Below are positions 1 through 8,243 of a stretch of 64,000 nt of DNA, one piece after another. The stretch covers positions 186,001-250,000 of the forward strand of contig JARGXX010000113.1 in NCBI GenBank assembly GCA_030374765.1. The letters run 5' to 3'. The stretch's first letter is position 1, and each line of letters starts with the position of its first letter. The notes under the pieces were generated by a model. That model ran no database searches, was not told the origin of the DNA, and saw only the letters and a program-made list of their open reading frames with translations. Origin of the DNA: Agarophyton chilense (taxonomy: Eukaryota > Rhodophyta > Florideophyceae > Gracilariales > Gracilariaceae). The position numbers and the translations under genes were made by a program.

Positions 1-101
1 TCGAAAAACGCTGCCTGCCCGTCTTTACCCTTCCTTCCCCTACATGCCCCCCCCTTCCCCACCCCCGCCACTATCTCTTCCTTCTCCGCTTCCACGCTTT
101 A

Positions 102-136
<35 letters not shown>
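102..136. repeat. (CTTG)n microsatellite
   Basis: About nine head-to-tail CTTG units lie just upstream of the phosphatase gene. An ATG at 44 is in frame through this repeat, but translation would give Pro-rich sequence and then a repeated Leu-Ala-Cys string. The stretch is better read as 5' leader or promoter than as protein. Confidence 0.85.
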
Positions 137-138
<2 letters not shown>

Positions 139-199
139 TCTTCGCGCGCTTGTGTGTGCCGTTTCCTTTCCTTGGCTCGTCTCTGAGAGCTTGTTGGCC

Positions 200-1654
200 A
201 TGAACGCTTGCCGCACTTCCACTCTGGTACGATCACTTCCGCCCGGATTGTCATCCGCTCTTCTTGCGCAAAGCACGCTGTCGGCGCTGCCGTCGCACGT
301 TCCGCGTCGCCGACGACATCATCATCACACGTGCTCGTTTGTGGCGGCACCACCACTGTCGTGCGTGTCGTTCAAACGCTCTCACTCGTGCATGCTGTGC
401 ACAGCAACTTCGTCTCCGTCCGCGTCGTCGTCGTCGCCCGTCACACCCGCGACGCCCACCGTAGCAGCCGCTGCAGAGCCGCCGCGGCGACAGAACCGCG
501 CCACGCTGGACAAGCGTGCTCTGGCGGCGGCCGCACTCGCCGGCGGGCTGGCCACGGCCGGTGGCGTGGTTGGTGTTAGTAATAGCGGCGATGATAACGA
601 TGAAAAGGAGAATACAAACATACAATGCTCTGGGGATGACGGCACGGCGCTGTCTTCGTCCACGGTGACGAGCGACGACTCGACGCAACAGCACGATGGA
701 GGGTGCACATCTGTGACGGCGCGCGCACGGTCGTTGGTGTTCCGGTCGGCAGTGGTGAGCATTCCGCACCCGGACAAGGCGGACAAGGGTGGCGAGGACG
801 CGTTCTTCGTGCAGTGCAACGCGCTGGGTGTGTTTGACGGAGTGGGCGGATGGGCGAGCATCGGTGTGGACGCCGGGCTGTACTCAAAACAACTGGCGCA
901 GCTGACTGGGGAGCACATTTATAAACAGGGCGCGTGCTCTGTGAAGGAGGCGCTGAAACAGGCGGCGGCGTGCAATGAGGCAATTGGGTCGAGCACAGCG
1001 TGCGTGGTGGGCATTGATGACGGCAAACTGTTTGGCGTAAACCTCGGCGACTCGGGACTGGTTGTGATTCGCGACGGACGCATCATCTACAAAACGGTGG
1101 AGCAGCAGCACTACTTCAACTGCCCGTACCAGATTGGAACCGACTCGCTGGACACGGTGGAGGTGGGCAACTCCATCGAGGTGGGGCTGCGGCACGGCGA
1201 CTGGGTGATCATGGGCACGGACGGACTATGGGACAACGTGTTCGCCGACAAGATCGTGGAGGTGGTCGCACAACACGAACACGCAGTGCACAACACGGGC
1301 GCGCACGAAGAAGACGACGCGGCGCACAAGAGCGAGGAGCAGCAGAACGACATGAGGTGGGAGGAGGCCAGTGTGGTGAGCGACTGCGGTAGCAACAGCG
1401 ACGAACGGTGTGTGGCACGAGCTAACGATTGTAGCAAACGGGCGGAAATTGTGGCGGAAAAGCTGGGCGAGGTGGCCGTCAAGGTGGCTAACAACGAACG
1501 CTCTTCGTCGCCGTTTGCTGTTAATGCGCGCAACGCAGGGCACGTGTTTATGGGCGGCAAGGTGGACGATATCACCATCATCTCCGCGCTGGTTGTGGAC
1601 GGCGCGCGCAGCGACGACCTCACGCGTAGCGACCACCACCCGCCGCCGCCGTGA
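200..1654 (+). CDS. PTC7: PTC7/PPTC7-type PP2C protein phosphatase, probably organellar
   Basis: Predicted Mg/Mn-dependent Ser/Thr phosphatase of the PTC7 branch of PP2C, about 484 residues. The start at 200 is preferred because the in-frame ATG at 44 runs through a CTTG microsatellite. Visible motifs in order: GGEDAFF (Asp about 200), DGVGGW (Asp about 213, a hallmark of the PTC7 branch), NLGDSG (Asp about 284), a QQHYFNCPYQ block, GTDGLWDN (Asp about 341) and GGKVDDIT (Asp 456/457). Together these supply the acidic metal ligands expected of PP2C. The first 170 residues are low complexity, rich in Ser, Ala, Arg and His, with a hydrophobic Ala/Gly segment. This could be a mitochondrial or plastid presequence, as in yeast Ptc7, which acts in mitochondria on coenzyme Q synthesis. 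An acidic insert of about 60 residues separates the DGLWDN block from the final DDIT block. No introns are visible. Family assignment is strong; location is inferred. Confidence 0.9.
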   Translation: MNACRTSTLVRSLPPGLSSALLAQSTLSALPSHVPRRRRHHHHTCSFVAAPPLSCVSFKRSHSCMLCTATSSPSASSSSPVTPATPTVAAAAEPPRRQNRATLDKRALAAAALAGGLATAGGVVGVSNSGDDNDEKENTNIQCSGDDGTALSSSTVTSDDSTQQHDGGCTSVTARARSLVFRSAVVSIPHPDKADKGGEDAFFVQCNALGVFDGVGGWASIGVDAGLYSKQLAQLTGEHIYKQGACSVKEALKQAAACNEAIGSSTACVVGIDDGKLFGVNLGDSGLVVIRDGRIIYKTVEQQHYFNCPYQIGTDSLDTVEVGNSIEVGLRHGDWVIMGTDGLWDNVFADKIVEVVAQHEHAVHNTGAHEEDDAAHKSEEQQNDMRWEEASVVSDCGSNSDERCVARANDCSKRAEIVAEKLGEVAVKVANNERSSSPFAVNARNAGHVFMGGKVDDITIISALVVDGARSDDLTRSDHHPPPP

Positions 1655-1760
1655 GCTCTTTCTCTTTCTCTCTTTCTATCTTTCTATCTTTCTCTCTTTC
1701 TTTCTCTTTCTCTCCCCCCCCCCCCCCCCCCCTCTCTCTCTCTCTCTCTCTGTTTGCGTT
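1655..1760 (+). repeat. Pyrimidine tract with C19 run in 3' flank of PTC7
   Basis: Directly after the stop codon comes a pure polypyrimidine stretch: a (CTTT)-rich part, a run of 19 C at 1714-1732, and then about nine TC repeats. It lies before the putative poly(A) signals, so it is probably transcribed as 3' UTR. Confidence 0.8.
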
Positions 1761-1834
1761 GGGCTTTTTTTTGTTTGTAGTTGTGTGAGTGAGTGTGTGT
1801 TGGAGTCGCACAGTTTTGGACAGCGTGTGCGAAT

Positions 1835-1859
1835 AATAAAATAATAAAATAATAATAAA
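1835..1859 (+). terminator. Three AATAAA motifs, putative poly(A) signals of PTC7
   Basis: AATAAA occurs at 1835, 1843 and 1854 in an AT-rich island 180-205 bp after the PTC7 stop codon. This suits mRNA 3'-end formation; the sequence alone does not prove use. Confidence 0.5.
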
Positions 1860-1996
1860 AAAACCTTTTTTGTTTTGCGCCTTTTTGTATCTGCGTGTGG
1901 TGGAGATATGATTTTCAACGCCGCCGCAGAATCTACAAGACGTTATTTGGCGCGACGCGCCGTCACGCCGGCGCACGTCACGCACACGCGCAGGCG

Positions 1997-2072
1997 CACG
2001 TGCTTCTGTACAACAAACAACACGTGCACACGTAAGCCAGGCATGCAACACACGTGGGCACGTGCCCACGTG
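1997..2072. promoter_or_regulatory. Cluster of five CACGTG G-box/E-box motifs, three in a perfect palindrome
   Basis: CACGTG occurs at 1997, 2021, 2051, 2059 and 2067. The last three are spaced exactly 8 bp apart and form a perfect 22-bp palindrome (2051-2072). The cluster is 270-350 bp upstream of the cyclotransferase-fold gene, in the only long spacer of the gene island. CACGTG is the classic core site of bHLH and bZIP factors. A regulatory role here is inferred from position and density. The rest of the 1860-2342 spacer shows no gene. Confidence 0.55.
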
Positions 2073-2342
2073 GCCACTGCGTTGCGTTTGGCGATGCTTG
2101 TATGAGCACCACCGTGTGGCGCTGCGCGCCGCGCTGGGACACGGCCTTTTCGATGTGGCCGCCGTGGCCGCCGTGCGCTGCCACACACCACGTCGGAGGC
2201 GCCGCCGCCTGCGCTGCTTAAAGGCGGAGGGAGTGCTGGTGCGGCGCTTTCTGTTCCTGTCGCCCCTTTGCCGTGTGCATCCCCCGTAACGCCAACCAGA
2301 CACTTGTGCTTCCCCCTTCCTCCTCGCCCGCTGCCTTCTGCC

Positions 2343-2957
2343 ATGCTTCGTTGCTACGCTGCACAACCGCCCCGCCCGCAGTCGCCGTCGCCGTCATCGC
2401 CGTCGTCGTCGCCGTCGCCGTCGCGCGCGCCCGGCGCGGCGTTCGCCACGGCGCGTCCGCTCGGTCTGGCCGCCGCCGCCGCCAAGCCGGTATCCAACGC
2501 GCTGCTGCCGCGCGCATCAAACAGTGTGTGCGTCGAAGCGCCGCACCTGGTATTCGTGTACGGGACGCTGAAGCGAGGGTTTGCAAACAGCTCCAAACTA
2601 CGCGACGCCACGTACGTGGGTGAGTATCGCACGCAGACGCGCTATCCTTTAGTGGTAGGCGGACCTCATCATTCGCCCTATCTGCTGGACCTTCCCACGC
2701 GCGGCGCGCGCGTCAAGGGTGAACTTTACGCCGTGGATGACGCCGTGCTGGCCGAATTGGACCGTCTCGAACGCGTGGGTGTCAACTATGCGCGCGCGCG
2801 CACCGTGGTGCGCTGTTGCGCGCGCGGCGCCTGTGTTGATGCTTTTGTGTATCTCAAGCGTAACGACCTTGCGCGCTTGGCGCGCCTGCGCTTTCTCGAT
2901 GACTACCAGTGTCGTCGTTATGTGCCGCGGCACCTGCGTGCCGCCGCCACGCCGTGA
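2343..2957 (+). CDS. Gamma-glutamylcyclotransferase (AIG2/GGACT)-fold protein
   Basis: About 204 residues from the ATG at 2343. The first 60 residues are low complexity (Pro/Ser, then Ala), possibly an organelle-targeting region. The cyclotransferase fold begins with VFVYGTLKRG (Tyr about 73), the signature substrate loop of the AIG2/GGCT superfamily. It continues through a PYLLDLP segment and VKGELYAVDD to LDRLERVGVNY. The Glu at about 143 aligns with the catalytic general base of GGCT and GGACT enzymes. Such enzymes release 5-oxoproline from gamma-glutamyl peptides or from gamma-glutamyl-lysine crosslinks. The YGTLK start and short length fit the GGACT/AIG2-like branch better than glutathione-specific ChaC, but substrate cannot be assigned. 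Single exon; CPI1 starts about 220 bp downstream on the same strand. Confidence 0.82.
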   Translation: MLRCYAAQPPRPQSPSPSSPSSSPSPSRAPGAAFATARPLGLAAAAAKPVSNALLPRASNSVCVEAPHLVFVYGTLKRGFANSSKLRDATYVGEYRTQTRYPLVVGGPHHSPYLLDLPTRGARVKGELYAVDDAVLAELDRLERVGVNYARARTVVRCCARGACVDAFVYLKRNDLARLARLRFLDDYQCRRYVPRHLRAAATP

Positions 2958-2970
2958 TAGCTGTCGCACG

Positions 2971-3019
2971 TGTTCGCCGTGTGTTGCGTGTTCGCCGTGT
3001 GTTGCGTGTTCGCCGTGTG
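2971..3019. repeat. 18-bp tandem repeat, about 2.7 copies
   Basis: The unit TGTTCGCCGTGTGTTGCG repeats at 2971, 2989 and partly at 3007, immediately after the cyclotransferase-fold stop codon. A second simple repeat of CTTCCG hexamers occupies about 3138-3176, just before the CPI1 start. The 220-bp spacer is therefore largely repetitive. Confidence 0.85.
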
Positions 3020-3178
3020 GGGTGTGTGCGGCGTGGCGGCTGCCGTGCAGCTCGCGCGCTGCCGACCGCCGCGAGCTCTGTCGTGGGGCGTTGCGTTTGC
3101 GGCGCCGCGCCCTTTGCGGGTGTCGCTCCCGCTGCGCGCGCTTCCGCTTCCGCTTCCGCCTCCGCTTCCGCTTGCGCT

Positions 3179-4174
3179 ATGGCGCGCCAGCGACACCCGT
3201 CGCCGTCGTCGTCGCCGTCGCCTTCGTCGTCCTCGTCCTCGTCGTCGCGCAAGACCAAGACGCCGCCGCCGCCGCCGCCGCAGTCGCTGTGGTTCGCGCC
3301 GTCCGCGTCAAGGGCCCACTACGAGAAGCTGTCGCTCACCTGGGCGCCGCTGTCCGTGCTGCTGCTGCTCACCGTCGTGCTGGCCACTCCGCTGCGCCAC
3401 GCGTGCGGCCGCAACGCCTACCTCGCCATCTCGCTGCTGCTGTGCGCCCCGGCCGTCGTCGCCCCCATTGTGGCCCCCGCTCGCGCCGATCGCCATCTCC
3501 CCTTGCGCGCCCGATTCTGCGTCAAGGCTTCCTTGTGGATTGCTGTCTTCTCGTTCTACGGCAATTACTTTTGGACTCACTACTTTTATACTCTGTTGGG
3601 CGCCCGCTATCTCTTCGACTCGTACCGTTTCAATGACGTCCCCGTCGTGTGCTTCACCTGCACCTTCTTCTACTTTACCGTGTATTTCAACGTCGCCGTC
3701 GTATTGTTGAGACGCCTCGCACGCGCCACTCAACACTTCTCCCCGCTGCCGCGCGAGATTCTTTGGTGGACCGCCGTGTGCGTCCTGTCGTACGCATCCG
3801 CCGTCTTCGAAGCCGTGTCCATTCAGCACTTTCCGCTGTACGCCGTGCGCGACAGACGCGCCTTTCTCACCATAGGCTCCGCGTTTTATGCCATCTACTT
3901 TATTGTCGCCTTTCCCTTGTTCTTCGCGCTTGATGAACATCGTTTTGCTCGCCTTGCCCCGCCGCCCGCCTCGCTGTGGCACGTCTTTCTTAGCGCCTGT
4001 GCCGCCTCGGCTATTGTCACCGTGCTGCTCGACTTTTGGCGCCTCGCCCTTGGCCCGCTTCACTATATCACTGCTGCTGCCGCCGCTACTCCCGCCCCCT
4101 TTGTTCCACTTCCTTTTGTCTACCGCAATTCGCTTGCCATTGCTCAACTTGCCGCTGGCGCCGACGCCCTGTAG
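3179..4174 (+). CDS. CPI1: Cycloeucalenol cycloisomerase (cyclopropyl sterol isomerase)
   Basis: Predicted sterol enzyme that opens the 9,19-cyclopropane ring of cycloeucalenol to give obtusifoliol, in the ER membrane. This step is needed when sterols are made through cycloartenol, as in plants and many algae. The strongest evidence is the block NYFWTHYFYTLLGA starting near residue 129, followed by FNDVPVVCF, which matches the conserved core of plant CPI1. Several hydrophobic spans follow, including a Phe/Tyr-rich one near residues 160-180 and others towards the C-terminus, as expected of a polytopic protein. Length is 331 residues from the ATG at 3179, against about 280 in Arabidopsis. The excess is an N-terminal Ser/Pro/Lys low-complexity stretch of roughly 35 residues plus an Ala-rich insert near the C-terminus. 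Reading further upstream is open, but only through repeats and without an ATG. No introns are seen. Confidence 0.92.
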   Translation: MARQRHPSPSSSPSPSSSSSSSSRKTKTPPPPPPQSLWFAPSASRAHYEKLSLTWAPLSVLLLLTVVLATPLRHACGRNAYLAISLLLCAPAVVAPIVAPARADRHLPLRARFCVKASLWIAVFSFYGNYFWTHYFYTLLGARYLFDSYRFNDVPVVCFTCTFFYFTVYFNVAVVLLRRLARATQHFSPLPREILWWTAVCVLSYASAVFEAVSIQHFPLYAVRDRRAFLTIGSAFYAIYFIVAFPLFFALDEHRFARLAPPPASLWHVFLSACAASAIVTVLLDFWRLALGPLHYITAAAAATPAPFVPLPFVYRNSLAIAQLAAGADAL

Positions 4175-4369
4175 TAGTACACTCTTGCTGTATGCTGCGC
4201 GCCCATCACACTGTAAAAACCTTTTTCCGCTCCCGTCCTTTGCCTTGCCACGCTCTCAATGTAACCTAACGTAGTACCAAGGTATATATCTTATCTACCT
4301 TGCCTTTCTACTCTGCATTGCTTTTGCTTGTTGTGCGTGGGCGCCCGCCGCACCCACTCCCTCCTCCCC

Positions 4370-4777
4370 ATGTCCACCACCACCACCACCACCACCGCCT
4401 CTCCCCCCGCGCCCCCGCCCCCGGCCATCAAATGTCTGGTGCGCCACGCGCGCCACCATCCCAAGAAAACATCCGTCTGGCTGCAGGGCGTCGTCGTGTG
4501 GCGCGCAAGCGACCAACTCGCCCTCGACGACGGCTCCGGCATCGCCCGCGTCGACGTCCTCCATCCCACCAAAAAAGACATTGCGTCGCATGTCGCCGCC
4601 GTCGTGCCCGGCGACTACGTGCTCGTCGTTGGTACAATTGTCGCCCGTTTCCGCGCGTTTCGCCTCGGCCTTCGCGCTACCACGGTGCGTCGCTTCACCG
4701 CCGCACGCGTGCCCGCCGCCGAGTGCGCTTGGCAGCTGGAGATTGTCGACGCTTTTCTGGCTGCGCGCCGTCGCTGA
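4370..4777 (+). CDS. RMI2: RMI2-like OB-fold protein (BLM/TOP3-RMI complex subunit)
   Basis: Small protein of about 135 residues starting at ATG 4370, with a Thr/Pro-rich N-terminus of about 20 residues. The remainder reads as one OB-fold resembling RMI2. Supporting motifs are VWLQGVVV near residue 37, LDDGSG, VVPGDYVLVVGTIV in the centre, and WQLEIVDAF at the C-terminus. The pattern 'W..G.VV ... D.SG ... VPG.YV.V.G.V ... W.LEV.D' matches animal and plant RMI2. RMI2 pairs with RMI1 to stabilise the RecQ helicase-topoisomerase III complex that dissolves double Holliday junctions. Other short OB-fold proteins (RPA3, CST subunits) are alternatives but lack this motif combination. Same strand as the three genes before it; its stop lies only 65 bp before the duplicated cassette. 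Confidence 0.75.
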   Translation: MSTTTTTTTASPPAPPPPAIKCLVRHARHHPKKTSVWLQGVVVWRASDQLALDDGSGIARVDVLHPTKKDIASHVAAVVPGDYVLVVGTIVARFRAFRLGLRATTVRRFTAARVPAAECAWQLEIVDAFLAARRR

Positions 4778-4809
4778 CATGTGCTTCCCCGCTTTCTGCC
4801 GCTTTCATT

Positions 4810-4830
4810 CGCGTGTGGAGAACACACGCG
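4810..4830 (+). other. Hairpin in 3' flank of RMI2-like gene
   Basis: CGCGTGTG (4810-4817) and CACACGCG (4823-4830) form an 8-bp perfect stem with a 5-nt loop, 33 bp after the stop codon. It is probably a 3' UTR structure; function unknown. Confidence 0.5.
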
Positions 4831-5084
4831 TGGTTTGTTGTGGCACTTTTCTTGTCTACAATAGCAACATCGCGCACAATTCACACACAACTCACACACA
4901 ACTACGCTAGGAGCACAATGCCACTGGCCCTTTGTGAACAATGAGCTCTTTGAATCCATACACCATCGCGATTCGTTTATTCGCCCTACACGTCCCGCTC
5001 GTGCTTTATCATCAAACTCCATACTTTATAGCACAACTTTTAGATTGCTCCGTTCCTCCGCCTCACACGAGGCCTTGCCCACTT

Positions 5085-6086
5085 CTACTTTGACGCCCGC
5101 TTCCTCACGCCCTCCACCACAGCAAGCAGCCGCGCCTTGGCCTGCTGCGACTTGCCGCGGTTGCCCTGCACCACGCGACCGTGCTCCACCGCCTTCCGGC
5201 GCTTCTCGCGACTTTTCTTTGCCGACTCCCCGGCCTTCTTCGCAGCGTCCCGTCGCGTCTTCTCCAACGTTTCCCACTCCGCCCTCAGCGCCCCACACTC
5301 CACGCATTCCCCCCCCTTCTCCTGCGCCTTCTTTTCCTTCTCTCGGAGCGTCTGCTCGCCCTTCTTCGCTTCGCCTTCTGCCGCCACCGCCTCGTTCTTC
5401 AAAATCAGCACCTCCCGACTGGCCTTGTACACCTCCGCCGCGTTCTGGCTCGCAATCCCGGCCAGACGCCCGGATTCCACCCCGAGCTCCACCACTGTTT
5501 CCGCTTCTTTTTCGATGGCAACGCTTTCCTGCAAGCTCATGTGCGGCCTCAGCGCCTCGGCCGTCTTCAGCACGTCGTTCACCGCAATCACATCCGCTGC
5601 GATTTCCGCCACCATTCTGTACGCCTCCATGCTCACCAGCATGGCCGCGTCGTTGGCCGAGTCCACTTCCGTGTACGCGTTCAGCGCGGCGTCCGTTGTG
5701 TCCATCACCTGCTCGAACTTGGTGCATGTCCCGGCGTCCGGCGTGAGGTGACAGCCGAACAGTTCGCTCTCGCTCGGGATGGCGTCTGTGTTGGTTGTGT
5801 ACAATGCGCAGCTGGCTCGCTTGCACCTTTCGTAGCCCAGGCAGTCGCACCGGTACGACGGCTTGCATGTGCCCAACACACACTTGTCGTTTCCTTCGTG
5901 CTGCATGCACAGCTTTGCCGATTCCACCTCCAGACACGGGCACGACGTATCCGTTATCTGGCACCCCTGCGCCTCGCCGGCCTGTGCGCACACCACACCA
6001 CTGCATGCTGCAAGCGCAACAACGCACACCACCGTCCTCCACACGGTTGACACCGACATGTTCATAGAATGATGACTCTTCACCAT
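5085..6086 (-). CDS. Secreted Cys-rich protein with C-terminal coiled coil, copy 1
   Basis: Not recognised as any named family. 333 residues from the ATG at 6086; the ATGs at 6065 and 6059 are alternatives giving a tighter signal peptide. Residues about 18-34 form a hydrophobic segment ending VVCA before QAGEAQ, a plausible signal peptidase site. Residues 42-125 contain 12 cysteines, including CPC and CDC, suggesting a disulfide-bonded extracellular domain. A middle Ala/Glu-rich region (about 125-210) and a Lys/Glu/Arg-rich tail (about 210-333) look helical, probably coiled coil, with an ECVEC pair. The C-terminus is strongly basic. No transmembrane segment follows the signal, so it is probably secreted to the cell wall, a vacuole or outside. 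It faces away from the gene island. The second copy differs at about six residues. Confidence 0.8.
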   Translation of the reverse strand: MVKSHHSMNMSVSTVWRTVVCVVALAACSGVVCAQAGEAQGCQITDTSCPCLEVESAKLCMQHEGNDKCVLGTCKPSYRCDCLGYERCKRASCALYTTNTDAIPSESELFGCHLTPDAGTCTKFEQVMDTTDAALNAYTEVDSANDAAMLVSMEAYRMVAEIAADVIAVNDVLKTAEALRPHMSLQESVAIEKEAETVVELGVESGRLAGIASQNAAEVYKASREVLILKNEAVAAEGEAKKGEQTLREKEKKAQEKGGECVECGALRAEWETLEKTRRDAAKKAGESAKKSREKRRKAVEHGRVVQGNRGKSQQAKARLLAVVEGVRKRASK

Positions 6087-6732
6087 TGCTTCAACGAATG
6101 AGTGAGTGATATGATATGCGCAACCAAATTGCTGGATTCCGAAAGACACTGCGCAAGGAAGGGTGAGGACACACACAATAAGCGGGCTGCTTGAGTTGAT
6201 GGCGATGTAAGTGGGAGGGGCTGTGCTGCGCCAGCCCGCAAGCCTTTATACAGCGTCGATGCCCGCTGCGTTACGACTAGCAGTCGGCGCGATCAGGGCC
6301 ATGCTTGCTCCGAATTCAGCCCTCACCGTCACATGCGCAATGGATGCGGGACACATGCCGATACACTGGTCCGAGGCTGAGGAAAGCTTCACCTTGCGCC
6401 AGTCGCGAGTCAACAGCGCGCGCTGTTCTCACTCACACAAAGCGGGAGCGTTACCATTGACGGCGCCTTTAATTCGAGCAAATCCAAGTAGGCGCCTGCT
6501 GTCGCACAACGGTTCAGGCGTTGCTTGGACACGACGTTGGTGAGCCAAAACGCTCTCTCAACTTGGAGATCTGGCACGGCAACCGCCGTGGATGCCCCCG
6601 TAATGAATTACGCAGTGTAGAACGCATATTCGTGACAGACAGGCCCATCTAGCTAGCGGGGCGCGGCTGGTGAGTGGACAGGTTCAATTATGACCATAAA
6701 CGTGTGCATGATTCAAGCCATCCGGTATGGCC
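6087..6732 (-). promoter_or_regulatory. Promoter and leader region of secreted-protein gene, copy 1, with TATA-like box
   Basis: TATAAAG lies on the - strand at 6250-6244, about 160 bp upstream of the chosen ATG, and is preserved in the second copy (37870-37864). A + strand reading frame at 6211-6543 has no ATG near its start and no recognisable domain, so I treat the stretch as noncoding. Confidence 0.45.
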
Positions 6733-7012
6733 CATCGGCAGAAGGCCAGAAAACACGACGTCTGGTATGTATGAAATAGATTAGATGTAGACCAATTAAA
6801 ATGCTGGCCGCATTTCAGATACTGTACAATGCGCCGTGGCCCCCAACTCGGAGTGCGCTCTCTGAGCTCGCATGGAGCTCTCTGCGCATATGCGCATCAG
6901 GCGAATCACATCGTCCACATCGTCCTCTCTCCTCCACGTCCAATGCGCTAGCCGGCCGCAACTCGAGCCCCCCTTTCCCCAAATCACCTCGCGCCAAGTC
7001 CTCAAGATGTAG
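6733..7012. repeat. Left terminal inverted repeat of Mutator-like element M-B
   Basis: These 280 bp recur in reverse complement as two pieces, 27661-27841 and 35521-35627, which lie on either side of M-A. The same repeat is at 38353-38632 in the second cassette. Because the inverted pair brackets the M-B protease and transposase, I read it as M-B's inverted repeat. No clear target duplication is visible outside it (GTATGGCCC on the left, CATCCCACA on the right). Confidence 0.7.
6832..6839. other. Paralogous empty site for M-A insertion
   Basis: CGCCGTGG here (the complement of CCACGGCG) is present once and uninterrupted. The equivalent octamer is doubled around M-A at 27834-27841 and 35521-35528. 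A second empty copy is at 38452-38459. Confidence 0.85.
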
Positions 7013-7235
7013 GTGACGCCCATAACCCGGCGTCAATTTTCCAGATTCATTTCAAAACTTTTGGCGCTACTTTTTGCGGAGAATAAACTGATGCACTTCA
7101 ACATTTTATTCCCCGTCCAAATCTCACAATCCGAATCACATCGATAGTTACGAATTCTTCATCACCTTTAACACCTCTCATATCGATTCTTTGCACTCCC
7201 TGCTATTTGTCTCGTGCTTTCAAATTCAGTAAAAC

Positions 7236-7463
7236 ATTTCCGGCAGATAATTCAGATGAACACAAGACCATGTCAGTTAGGACTGTTGATTATAGAGTAA
7301 CAACCAGTATTCCTCTCTCTACACTTAAAGAGAATAACACTTAGGCGTAAAGAAGTAGAATTTTGTTCTCAAGTAAACATGTTCAAATAAAAAAGCAATT
7401 TATAGTCACGTAAACAAGAAAAACATACGTATTAAAAAAAAGACAAATACATAGGTCATAGAG
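7236..7463 (-). repeat. Copia 3' LTR
   Basis: Matches 20407-20640 with small indels. Shared anchors are GTCAGTTAGGACT, CTTAAAGAGAA and ACGTATTAAAA. Boundaries are good to about 20 bp. The adjacent inner sequence on the - strand, AAAAGGGAT, is a candidate polypurine tract. Confidence 0.75.
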
Positions 7464-7470
7464 ATCCCTT

Positions 7471-8217
7471 TTAGACTGCTACGGGATGAACACGGAGAGA
7501 TGTTCGATGTGACTTGAAGAGGTCTCCAAGTAAATTTGTAAATATGTCGGCGCGGTTTTGCTCAGAAGAATCGTGATGAATTACAATGACACCTTCACTG
7601 ACAGCATCAAAAACATGGTAATGTCTAAGTTCAACATGCTTTACTTCCTCATTCCAAAGTCCGATTGTGTCCATGAGATCGCGCCAAGTTTGTCCTGATA
7701 CGAAGTACGGGGAAAGTCTATATTCAGTTTTATTTCATTAAAAACGTTCTTCGGTCAAGAAAGTTGCTTCATGTATTCAGATGTGTCGTCGAATTCGGCT
7801 TCAATATTTGAAAGAGCGGTTTATTTCTATATTTTTGAGCTCCAGATTACAAAAACATTTCCAATTGTGATTAAAAATCCCCTTCTTGAGCGACGCTTTT
7901 CTAAATCACGGCCCTGATCGTCATCTGACCAGGAAAAACAGAAGTAGATGCACTCCTAGTAATTCACAGCCGTAGTTCCTAGTACCAATCAAATATCGGA
8001 CGACTGTCTTCATGCACTTCCAGTGTTCCCGTAGAGTTTTTGATGCATACTTTCCTAACATGGAGACAGAAGTTACCAAATCAGGACTTGTGCGTGTACT
8101 AAGAAATAAAAGCGAACCAAGGACTCCTTTGTAGGGTGCATTCATAATGGAAGCACATTCCTCAGCACTGGGTACATCTACACGTAAAGTACGAATAAGG
8201 CAGTGGGTTTGCGGCAA
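7471..8217 (-). pseudogene. Copia RNase H, broken
   Basis: Two fragments. The outer one contains KHVELRHYHVFDAV, then RADIFTNLL, equivalent to the copia C-terminal pattern 'KHI..RYHF.RD...G......T..N.ADI.TK.L'. The inner one contains GVLGSLLFLSTRTSPDLV and a RYLIGTRNYG segment, the copia tether and RNase H entry. A gap around 7680-7920 is too decayed to read. Confidence 0.8.
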
Positions 8218-8243
8218 CTGAGTGGTGGGAGAAAGGATTTAGG

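Larger units (their letters stand above)
4842..7190. repeat. Duplicated gene cassette, copy 1
   Basis: This block matches 36465-38810 at a constant offset of 31620 bp after a 2-bp gap near the left end, at about 99% identity by eye. It carries the complete secreted-protein gene, its promoter region and the left inverted repeat of M-B. On the right, identity drops abruptly at 7190/38810 to roughly 80-85%, although both sides remain M-B sequence. On the left, homology simply stops at 4842/36465. Copy 1 sits next to the host gene island and is probably the source. Confidence 0.9.

Noticed and set aside
44-199. Upstream in-frame extension of the phosphatase from ATG 44
   Set aside because: It would translate a CTTG microsatellite and Pro-rich run; the ATG at 200 gives a more sensible start.
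2268-2342. Upstream extension of the cyclotransferase-fold protein
   Set aside because: No ATG upstream of 2343 in that frame; translation would begin at TTG.
6211-6543. + strand frame in the secreted-protein promoter region
   Set aside because: No ATG at its start in copy 1 (a TAA lies just upstream), no known domain, and it overlaps the likely promoter of the - strand gene.
6800-7020. Short frames on both strands in the inverted repeat
   Set aside because: They are preserved only because the DNA is a repeat; no coding signature.
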